Part shown: positions 23,896 through 31,240 of the stretch, one piece after another
Layout of the letters: each line of letters starts with the position of its first letter
Numbering within the stretch: position 1 is the stretch's first letter
NCBI RefSeq assembly: GCF_907163085.1
Contig: NZ_CAJQTX010000002.1
Span: 1 to 64,000 of the forward strand
DNA length: 64,000 nt
Direction: 5' to 3'
DNA from: Candidatus Accumulibacter sp. ACC003
GTDB taxonomy: Bacteria; Pseudomonadota; Gammaproteobacteria; Burkholderiales; Rhodocyclaceae
Position numbers and translations under genes: made by a program
Notes under the pieces: model-generated
The model's input: the letters and a program-made list of their open reading frames with translations, nothing else
Database searches by the model: none
Told to the model about the DNA's origin: nothing

Positions 23896-24512
23896 ACGGC
23901 GGGCCGCTGATCCATGTCGTCGACGACGACCAATCGCTGCGCACCGCGCTGTTGCGCTTGCTCGCGGCGGCCGGCTTCGAGGCCCGCGGCTACGCTTCCA
24001 GCGGCGACTTCCTGCTGCAGCCGCTGCCCGAACGCCCGGGTTGCCTGCTCCTCGACGTGCGCATGCCGGGCCCTTCGGGCCTCGAACTGCAGGCTGCTCT
24101 GCAGCACCGGGGTTGCGCCCTGCCGGTAATTTTCCTGACCGGCTACGCCGACGTGAGCTCCAGCGTGCGCGCGCTGAAGGCCGGCGCCGTCGATTTTCTG
24201 AGCAAGCCGGTCGAGCGCAAGACGCTGCTCGAGGCGCTGCACCGGGCAATTGACCGCGACGCTCGGCAGCGCCGCGAACGCGACGAAGCGGCACAGCTGC
24301 GGGCGCGCTTTGCGACGCTCAGCGGCCGCGAGCGCGCGGTTTTCGACGGCGTCGTCGCCGGCCGGCTCAACAAGCAGATCGCCGACGAACTGGCGATCGG
24401 CGAGCGAACGGTCAAGCTGCTACGTTCACAGCTGATGGCCAAGCTCGCAGCCAGTTCGGCAGCCGAACTTGGCTGCCTGGCGGAGCGACTGCGGCAATTG
24501 TCCGACACTTAG
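23892..24512 (+). CDS. FixJ/NarL-type response regulator
   Basis: A 206-residue regulator translationally coupled to the upstream kinase. The receiver domain has the acidic pocket VVDDD near residue 10, the phospho-acceptor in LLLDVRMPGPSG (D55), the T in FLTGYAD and the K in FLSKPVE. The C-terminus has a LuxR-type helix-turn-helix (LSGRERAVFDGVVAGRLNKQIADEL ... AIGERTVKLLRSQLMAKL). The recognition helix carries KLLRSQ where relatives usually have KxHRxx, a modest departure. It is likely the DNA-binding output of the kinase, with targets unknown. The sulfatase genes downstream are the nearest candidates, but that is only positional. Confidence 0.9.
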   Translation: MNGGPLIHVVDDDQSLRTALLRLLAAAGFEARGYASSGDFLLQPLPERPGCLLLDVRMPGPSGLELQAALQHRGCALPVIFLTGYADVSSSVRALKAGAVDFLSKPVERKTLLEALHRAIDRDARQRRERDEAAQLRARFATLSGRERAVFDGVVAGRLNKQIADELAIGERTVKLLRSQLMAKLAASSAAELGCLAERLRQLSDT

Positions 24513-24721
24513 GCGATTGCCACACGGCGCGCCCGAGCTAGCGCAGAAGCGGCGACAACCTGCCCTTTCGGGCAAGAAGCTTTGCCCGCTCGGACCATGG
24601 TCGTCATCAGCCGTCTATGGGATGATCGCCACGTTCATCGCGACTCATAGCGAAAGTCACTCGCCGCGCGACTGCTCTTGCGGGTGCGGCCCCGGACAAG
24701 CCGGCGCCGGGAAAAGGGAAC

Positions 24722-24744
24722 GGCGCCTGGCGATGCCAGGCGCC
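24722..24744. promoter_or_regulatory. Perfect 10-bp-stem hairpin upstream of sulfatase 1
   Basis: GGCGCCTGGC and GCCAGGCGCC pair perfectly around the 3-base loop GAT. It lies about 60 bases before the sulfatase start and about 210 after the response regulator stop. There is no T-tract, so it could be an operator, a leader hairpin or a weak terminator. Confidence 0.45.
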
Positions 24745-24807
24745 AGCAAGGCTGGCGCGGTCGGCAACGATCGCCTTGAACCATCTGTACGGCAAAGGAG
24801 GAAGAAG

Positions 24808-26382
24808 ATGACGTCTATCGCGAAATTTGCTGCCCGAATCACGGCGCTGCTGGCCATCCTGGCGATCGCTCTGGGAACGGCCACACCCGCGCTGGCGCAG
24901 GCCCAGGCCAAGAAACCCAACATCCTCATCATCTGGGGCGATGACATCGGTTACTGGAACCTCAGCGCCTACAACCAGGGGATGATGGGCTACAAGACGC
25001 CGAACATCGACCGCATCGCCCGGGAAGGCGCGCTGTTCACCGACTGGTACGGCCAGCAGAGCTGTACCGCGGGGCGCGCCGCGTTCATCACCGGCCAGTC
25101 GCCCTACCGCACCGGCCTGTTGAAGGTTGGCCTGCCTGGGGCGAAGGAAGGCCTGCAGGCCGGCGACGTGACGATCGCCGACTTGCTCAAGGCGCAGGGT
25201 TACATGACCGGCCAGTTCGGCAAGAACCACCTTGGCGACCTCGACGAACACCTGCCCACCGCGCACGGCTTCCAGGAGTTCAAGGGCTCGCTCTACCACC
25301 TGAATGCCGAGGATGAGCCCGAGCACGAGGACTACTTCAAGGATCCCGCCCTGCGCAAGAAATTTGGCACGCGTGGCGTCATCCATACCTGGGCCAGGGC
25401 CGACGGCACGCAGAAAATCGAAAGCACGGGCGCGCTCAACAAGAAACGGATGGAAACCATCGACGACGAGGTGACCACCGAGACGATTCGCTTCATGGCC
25501 GACGCCAAGAAGGCCGGCAAGCCTTTCTTCCTGTGGTGGAACTCGACGCGCATGCACATCTGGACCCGGCTCAAGGAATCGTCGCGTGGCAAGACGGGCC
25601 TCGGTATTTACCCTGACGGCATGGTCGAACACGACGCCCACGTCGGCCAGCTACTCGACGCGCTCAAGGAGCTGGGCCTCGAAGACAACACCATCGTGAT
25701 GTACTCGACCGACAACGGCGCGGAGAAATTCACCTGGCCGGACGGCGGCACCTCACCCTTCCGCGGCGAGAAGAACACCAACTGGGAAGGCGGCTATCGC
25801 GTTCCCACGGCAATTCGCTGGCCCGGTGTGATCAAGCCCGGCAGCGTCTTCAATGACATTTTCGCTCACGAGGACATGCTGCCGACGCTGCTCGCCGCCG
25901 CCGGCGTGCCCGACGTCACGGCACAACTCAAGAAGGGCATGCAGGTCGGCAACAAGACTTTCAAGGTCCATCTCGACGGCTACAACGTGACCGATGCGCT
26001 CGCCGGCAAGTCGCCGAGCCCACGTCATGAGTTCTTTTACTGGAACGACGACGGCCAGCTCGTCGGCTTGCGCTACGACCAGTGGAAGATCGTCTTTGCC
26101 GAACAAAACGCCCACGGCGCCGCGGTGTGGCGTCAGCCATTCACGACGCTGCGTGCACCGAAAATCTTCAACCTGCGCAGCGATCCGTTCGAGGTCGGCG
26201 AAATCGAAGGCATGGACTGGAACCGCTGGTGGCTCGAGCACGTCTTCCTGCTGGTACCCGCGCAACAGTACGTCGGCAAGTTCATCGGCACCTTCCGCGA
26301 GTTCCCGCCCAGCCAGAAAGTCGGCAGCTTCTCGCTCGATGGCGTTCTGCAGGCGCTGCAGACGCCCGGCCGCAGCGACTAG
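24808..26382 (+). CDS. Secreted type I sulfatase (arylsulfatase-like), copy 1
   Basis: A 524-residue alkaline-phosphatase-superfamily sulfatase, hydrolysing sulfate esters. A signal peptide (ITALLAILAIALGTATPALA, cleaved near residue 32) sends it to the periplasm. NILIIWGDDIG is the metal-binding start. CTAGR (C86-R90) is the C-x-A-x-R motif whose cysteine is converted to formylglycine. GKNHLGD and STDNGAEKFTWPDGG are further metal and active-site blocks. The ATG at 24808 follows GGAGGAAGAAG. Formylglycine generation needs an FGE or anaerobic maturase, not present in the window. A second sulfatase follows 274 bases later; the two share motifs but differ in the central region. The substrate is unknown. 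Confidence 0.92.
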   Translation: MTSIAKFAARITALLAILAIALGTATPALAQAQAKKPNILIIWGDDIGYWNLSAYNQGMMGYKTPNIDRIAREGALFTDWYGQQSCTAGRAAFITGQSPYRTGLLKVGLPGAKEGLQAGDVTIADLLKAQGYMTGQFGKNHLGDLDEHLPTAHGFQEFKGSLYHLNAEDEPEHEDYFKDPALRKKFGTRGVIHTWARADGTQKIESTGALNKKRMETIDDEVTTETIRFMADAKKAGKPFFLWWNSTRMHIWTRLKESSRGKTGLGIYPDGMVEHDAHVGQLLDALKELGLEDNTIVMYSTDNGAEKFTWPDGGTSPFRGEKNTNWEGGYRVPTAIRWPGVIKPGSVFNDIFAHEDMLPTLLAAAGVPDVTAQLKKGMQVGNKTFKVHLDGYNVTDALAGKSPSPRHEFFYWNDDGQLVGLRYDQWKIVFAEQNAHGAAVWRQPFTTLRAPKIFNLRSDPFEVGEIEGMDWNRWWLEHVFLLVPAQQYVGKFIGTFREFPPSQKVGSFSLDGVLQALQTPGRSD

Positions 26383-26429
26383 CGATTGACCATCGATGGC
26401 AATTCTTGTTGACCAATTAGCGATGAAAA

Positions 26430-26460
26430 GCGCGGCAGAAGACAAGGTCTTCTGCCGCGC
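26430..26460. terminator. Perfect 14-bp-stem hairpin between the two sulfatases
   Basis: GCGCGGCAGAAGAC and GTCTTCTGCCGCGC flank the loop AAG. It lies about 48 bases after the sulfatase 1 stop. On the plus strand the stem is preceded by AAAA and not followed by T, so it is a textbook terminator only when read on the minus strand (TTTTC after the stem). It may still stop or stabilise the sulfatase 1 transcript. Confidence 0.5.
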
Positions 26461-26656
26461 GGCGACTGGCCAGCGCCGGCTTTTTCGGCAAGCTGCGCAC
26501 TCGGCCCGCCGCCGTAACCTGGCTGTGCGACTATCGGCACGCGGGTAAAATCGACGGCGCGTCATCGCTTCCTGGCCACAAGCCCCGGCACTTGTGGCAA
26601 CTACCACCGCCGCAATTAATCCGTTTTGAATGGCAAGACAACCAAGGAGAGCAAAG

Positions 26657-28372
26657 ATGAAGCTCATCACGAGATTCCGTTGCAGATTGCTGACACTGTT
26701 CGCGCTGCTGGCGCTGGGCACCGGCTCGGCTTTCGCCGCCACCGGCGCCAAACCCAACATCCTGTTCATCATGGGCGACGATATTGGCATCATGAACGTG
26801 GGCGCCTACCATCAGGGCCTGATGGTGGGCGAAACGCCGAACATCGATCGCATCGGCAAGGAAGGTGCGAGATTCATGACCTATTATGCCGAGCAGAGCT
26901 GCACGGCCGGCCGCACCGCCTTCTTCACCGGCATGCATCCGTTGCGGGCGGGCATGGTCATGCCGCAGCTTCCGGGTGCCACGAGTTCTCTGTTGCCGGG
27001 CACGCCCGCGCTGGCAAAATTCCTGCTGGATCTCGGCTACACCACCGGCGAGTTCGGCAAGAACCACCTCGGCGATAAATCGGCTTCGCTGCCAACGGCG
27101 CACGGCTTCCAGGAGTTCTGGGGCTACCTCTATCACCTCGACGCGATGCAGGGGGTGAGCTTCCCCGACATCAACAAGTCGCCGACCGATCAGGCGGTTG
27201 TTCCGCCCTGCAAGAATACCCCGGTCAAGGGTCTCCAAGAGGTCGCCGGGGCCGTGGATCCGATGAAGGCGCTCTGTATGACCCCACCGCGGCCGGTTAT
27301 CCATTGCACGTCCAAGGACGGCACCGAGAATAACCAGAGCTGCAAGGACATGGGGCCGCTGACGCTGGAACGTTCCAAGACCGTGGACGAGGAAATCTCC
27401 GCGCAGGTCATCGACTTCCTCGACCGCAACGACCCCAAGAAGACCGGCAAGCCGTTTTTCGTCTGGTATAACCCGGCGCGCATGCACGTCACGACCATGC
27501 TCTCGGACAAGTATCTGGACATGCTGGGCGAGAAGGGTGGCAAGGATTGGGGCATCAACGAAGCCGGCATGAAGCAGATGGACGACAACATAGGCTACGT
27601 GCTGAAGAAGCTCGAGGACATGGGCCAGCTCGACAACACCATCGTCGTCTTCACCACCGATAACGGTGCCGAGGCAATCACCTACCCGGACGGGGGCGTA
27701 ACGCCCTTCAGAGGCGGCAAGCTCACCACCTGGGAAGGCGGTATGCGGGCTCCGCTGCTCGTTCGCTGGCCGGGGCACGTCAAGGCTGGCACGAATCCGG
27801 ACCAGATATTCTCGGCACTGGATTGGGTGCCCACCTTCGTCAATATCGCCGGCGGGCCTTCGGGTGATGGGCTGAAGAAGCAGATCGAGGCCGGCAAGTA
27901 CCCCGGCATCGTCAAGACGACGCTCGACGGTGTCGACCAGCGGGCTTACCTCGAAGGCAAGGGCGACTCCGCTCGCGACACGTTTTTCTACTACACCGGC
28001 CAACACCCGTCTGCAGTGCGCTACAAGAACTGGAAGTTCTACTACACGATGGCGCCTTCTTCCGCGACCGGCGGGCTAACGGGCACGGTTACCTATCATT
28101 GGACCCAGGTCAACAACATCAAGCGGGACCCATTTGAGCAGGCGGTCGCGGAAGATCAGAAAACTCTGCTTGGCTACGGTGGTGCACTGGCCGCTCCAAG
28201 CACGGCGTATATCTACGACTGGAACCTGCTGCCGATTGGGCAGTTGCTGTGGCTGAAGGAACTCGAGACGTACAGGACCTTCCCTGCGTTGCAAACTCCG
28301 GCGAGCTACAACCTGGATCAGGTGATCGAGGCGATGAAGTCTGCCAAACACATCAGCCACGCGGGCGAGTAG
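26657..28372 (+). CDS. Secreted type I sulfatase (arylsulfatase-like), copy 2
   Basis: A 571-residue paralogue of the preceding sulfatase. The signal peptide is LLTLFALLALGTGSAFA, then NILFIMGDDIG, the formylglycine motif CTAGR (C82-R86), GKNHLGD, and FTTDNGAEAITYPDGG. Compared with copy 1 it has an insertion of about 45 residues with several cysteines (VPPCKNTP, ALCMTPP, IHCTSKD, QSCKDMG), possibly disulfide-bonded outside the cytoplasm. The ATG at 26657 follows AAGGAGAGCAAAG. A strong terminator lies 28 bases downstream. Confidence 0.92.
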   Translation: MKLITRFRCRLLTLFALLALGTGSAFAATGAKPNILFIMGDDIGIMNVGAYHQGLMVGETPNIDRIGKEGARFMTYYAEQSCTAGRTAFFTGMHPLRAGMVMPQLPGATSSLLPGTPALAKFLLDLGYTTGEFGKNHLGDKSASLPTAHGFQEFWGYLYHLDAMQGVSFPDINKSPTDQAVVPPCKNTPVKGLQEVAGAVDPMKALCMTPPRPVIHCTSKDGTENNQSCKDMGPLTLERSKTVDEEISAQVIDFLDRNDPKKTGKPFFVWYNPARMHVTTMLSDKYLDMLGEKGGKDWGINEAGMKQMDDNIGYVLKKLEDMGQLDNTIVVFTTDNGAEAITYPDGGVTPFRGGKLTTWEGGMRAPLLVRWPGHVKAGTNPDQIFSALDWVPTFVNIAGGPSGDGLKKQIEAGKYPGIVKTTLDGVDQRAYLEGKGDSARDTFFYYTGQHPSAVRYKNWKFYYTMAPSSATGGLTGTVTYHWTQVNNIKRDPFEQAVAEDQKTLLGYGGALAAPSTAYIYDWNLLPIGQLLWLKELETYRTFPALQTPASYNLDQVIEAMKSAKHISHAGE

Positions 28373-28400
28373 CGCAGTCAGTAACGAGTAGGTTAGCGCA

Positions 28401-28432
28401 ACGGGCGCCCCGCAAGGGCCGCCCGTTTTTTT
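28401..28432 (+). terminator. Rho-independent terminator after sulfatase 2
   Basis: ACGGGCG and CGCCCGT pair, with CCC/GGG continuing the stem inside around a GCAA loop, followed directly by seven T. This is a canonical terminator, 28 bases after the sulfatase stop, and it separates the sulfatases from the HAD-like gene. Confidence 0.88.
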
Positions 28433-28509
28433 AGGTGCTTAGTGAGGTCGGGCCGCGTTTCTGAAATGCTGCTCGACCGCCCTGTATTCCGTTTAACAGG
28501 ACAACAGCC

Positions 28510-29543
28510 ATGTCGAGACTCTCATTTTTTTCCAGATTCTTGCGGATCCTCGCGCTGCGCTGGGCGTGCTGCTTGCATCCGGCGCGCAGGCGCAGTCCGA
28601 CCCGCTGCCGTCGTGGAACGACGGCGCCGCCAAGCAGGCGATCATTACCTTTGTAAGCGATACCACGACGCAGGGCGGCCCGAAGTTCGTGCCGCCGGCC
28701 GAGCGCATCGCCACCTTCGACCAGGACGGCACACTGTGGGTCGAGCAGCCGATGTACTCGCAGGTGATGTACATCCTTGAGAGCGTGCCGAGGCTGGTCA
28801 AGGCGAAGCCCGAGCTGGCCAAAGTCGCCCCGTTTTCGACCGTGCTGGAGATACTCAAAGGTGATCATGCAGCGATCGCCAAGCTAACGCTGCCCGACCT
28901 CGAAAAGCTCGCCTTCGCGACGCTGACCGGCATGTCGGTCGACACCTTCAACGCCGAAGTCAAGAAGTGGCTCGCCGAAGCGAAGGACTCGCGCTGGAAG
29001 AAACCGTATACCGAACTCACCTACCTGCCGATGCAGGAAGTGCTCAAGTACCTTCGTGACAACGGCTACAAGACCTGGATCGTCACCGGCGGTGGCCAGG
29101 ACTTCGTGCGCCAGTACGCCGAGCAGGTCTATGGCGTCCCGCCGGAGCAGGTCGTTGGCAGCGCCACCGGCACCACCTACAGCTACGGCAAGGACGGCAA
29201 ACCTTTCCTGACCAAGGAGCCGAAGCTACTGCTCGACAACAACAATGCCGGCAAAGCCGAGGGAATCCACCTGATGATCGGCCGTCGCCCGACAATGGCC
29301 GTCGGCAATTCGACCGGCGACCAACAGATGCTCGAATACACCAGGGCCGGCGACGGCGCGCGGCTGTCGATGCTGGTGTTACACGACGACGCCACGCGCG
29401 AATACGCCTACGGCCCGGCACAGGGACTGCCGGCGACCAAGGTCGGGACTTTCACGCAGGCGCTCTACGATCAGGCGCAGAAACAGGGCTGGACGGTGAT
29501 CAGCATGAAGAACGACTGGAAGAAGATCTTCAGCTTCGAGTAA
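28510..29543 (+). CDS. Secreted HAD-superfamily phosphatase, one frameshift in the signal peptide
   Basis: A ~343-residue haloacid-dehalogenase-type phosphatase. The ATG at 28510 opens SRLSFFSRFLRILALR, a plausible signal-peptide start. The remainder of the signal peptide (GVLLASGAQAQ) is in another frame, so one base, probably a C, is missing near 28560. The mature part has HAD motif I ATFDQDGTLW, a motif II region TWIVTGGGQDF, a lysine region in NAGKAEGIH and motif IV VGNSTGDQQML. Proteins of this type occur next to sulfatase genes in other proteobacteria, which fits here. The alternative start at 28566 would give a protein without a full signal peptide. Confidence 0.85.
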
Positions 29544-29880
29544 GGCGATTGCCCGCGCCTATCAAGGTCGCAGGCCCCAGATCAGTGCCCTCGTCGCTGG
29601 CAGCCGGCGTTACCTGTAGCAACTGGCCGAATGCGGGCTCGCCGCCACGCTCAGCGTGTCGGCGACACCGCTCTTCAAGGACAGCGACCGCAATTGAGCG
29701 CTTGTCGGATTGCCGCCGAGTGACCGACAATTCGCTGCGCAAGAAATCCCGACAACAGCCCAGGCGCAGCTGCCCGCGGGCTAACAGACCCGCCACACCA
29801 GGGTAGCAGCCGCCAGGACGAGGCCAAGGATTTTTCAGCCGCCTGTGAACTGATTTTTTTACTACCCCAAGGAACCATCA
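29544..29880. other. Intergenic stretch, no gene recognised
   Basis: About 340 bases between the HAD-like gene and ppiC. Overlapping open frames on both strands show no known motif. A T-rich/A-rich tract directly before the ppiC start (from about 29850) may hold its promoter and ribosome binding site (CCAAGGAACC). Confidence 0.45.
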
Positions 29881-30816
29881 ATGAGATCCATCAATACCCG
29901 AGTTTTGCTGGCCGGCGCTGCTTCGCTGTTGCTCGTCAGTGCCTGCAACTCCGATCAGAACACCGAGCAGAAAGCCAAATCGGCGGCGCCGGCGGTCAAG
30001 GAAGCCGCCGTAGCGACGGTCAACGGCACGCCCATCACCGCCAGCCGTGTCGACATGATTATCAAGCAGCGCGCCGCCGCCGGCCAGGCCGACACCCCGG
30101 AAACCAGAAAACTCATTATTGAAGAGCTGACCATGCAAACGCTGATCGCCGAGGAAGCGGTCAAGAAGGGCCTGGACAAATTGCCTGACGTCACCGAGCA
30201 ACTCGATATCATCCGCAAGACCTTTCTGGCCAACACCTACATCCAGGATTTCATCAAGACCAACCCGGTCAACGACGAGATGCTGAAAGCCGAATACGAT
30301 CGCATCAAGGCAACGATTACCGGCAGCGAATACAAGGCGCGCCATATCCTGGTGGAAACCGAAGCCGAAGCGAAGGCGATCATTGCCCAGCTGAAGAAAG
30401 ATGCGACGTCGTTCGAGAAGCTGGCCATGGCAAAATCCAGGGATTCCGGCTCCAGCGTCAGAGGCGGCGAACTCGGCTGGTTTGACGTCAGCCGGATGGT
30501 GCCGGAGTTCAGCAACGCCGTCAGCAAGCTCGAGAAGGGCCACTTCACTGAAGAGCCGGTAAAAACGCAGTACGGCTATCACGTCATCTTGCTGGAAGAC
30601 ACCAGGCCGATCGAGGCGCCTGCCTTTGAAGAAGTCAAACCCGAGCTGGCGCAGCAACTGCAGCAGCAGAATCTGAAGAAGCAAATCGACGATCTCAAAG
30701 CCAAGGCCAAAATCGAGATTATCGAAGTGACTGCTGCTGTACCTGCTGCTGTACCTGCCGCTTTACCTGCACCGGCAGCTGCACCTAAAGAGGCTGCAGC
30801 CGCTGCCGGCAAATAA
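29881..30816 (+). CDS. Lipoprotein peptidyl-prolyl isomerase, parvulin type
   Basis: A 311-residue PpiC/PrsA-like foldase. It begins with a lipoprotein signal (VLLAGAASLLLVSAC, lipidated C22). A SurA-like N-terminal helical domain follows (VATVNGTPITASRVDM, TMQTLIAEEAVKKGL). The parvulin domain (about residues 155-245) shows YKARHILVETEAEAKAI, ARDSGSS-like and GGELGWFDVSRMVPEF, and QYGYHVILLED. A Lys/Gln-rich helix and a low-complexity Ala/Pro tail close it; the DNA under that tail contains short near-repeats of CTGCTGTACCTG. It should act on outer-membrane or exported protein folding in the periplasm. Confidence 0.92.
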   Translation: MRSINTRVLLAGAASLLLVSACNSDQNTEQKAKSAAPAVKEAAVATVNGTPITASRVDMIIKQRAAAGQADTPETRKLIIEELTMQTLIAEEAVKKGLDKLPDVTEQLDIIRKTFLANTYIQDFIKTNPVNDEMLKAEYDRIKATITGSEYKARHILVETEAEAKAIIAQLKKDATSFEKLAMAKSRDSGSSVRGGELGWFDVSRMVPEFSNAVSKLEKGHFTEEPVKTQYGYHVILLEDTRPIEAPAFEEVKPELAQQLQQQNLKKQIDDLKAKAKIEIIEVTAAVPAAVPAALPAPAAAPKEAAAAAGK

Positions 30817-31240
30817 ATCACGTTATTATTGTGCTTTGAGCACAACTGGCTAGCGACGGCGCGCGACCACCGGCGGTGGCGCGCGCGGCCAGAGGTCGGC
30901 GAAAGGCAGTGCGCGCTTCCAGGGATAAAGCTCGGAGACCTTTGCGCTTTCACCGACCGGCCGGCTTAATGTGAAAGAAAGTCGCGCCGGCGACTCACGA
31001 GTCTACCTTCTCCCCACTGCGGGCGAAGAGCCGGGGTGAAGCGGGGGATTCTGGGAGCCTGCTCCCTGCCCGGCGAACGATTCCGGCGTGCACGCCGGAA
31101 TGCGCACTGCAAGTGAGAGGGGGACGGTCGTGGTTTTCATGATCTCGGGGTTCTCGACCGGCCATGACCGTTAGCCGCTCGCAACGAGTAAGGCTTGATG
31201 TTTCATTTCGCTTGTTTCCATCTTGAACCAGGAGGAACAG
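30817..31240. other. Intergenic stretch with a small hairpin and a dispersed-repeat-like segment
   Basis: A 7-bp-stem hairpin (TTGTGCT-TTG-AGCACAA, 30829-30845) follows the ppiC stop by 13 bases without a T-tract. Around 31003-31050 a segment of the form CTTCTCCCCACTGCGGG resembles intergenic repeats common in proteobacterial genomes, but I cannot count copies from one window. The ribosome binding site GGAGGAA (31231-31237) of the ATPase gene ends the stretch. Confidence 0.45.
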
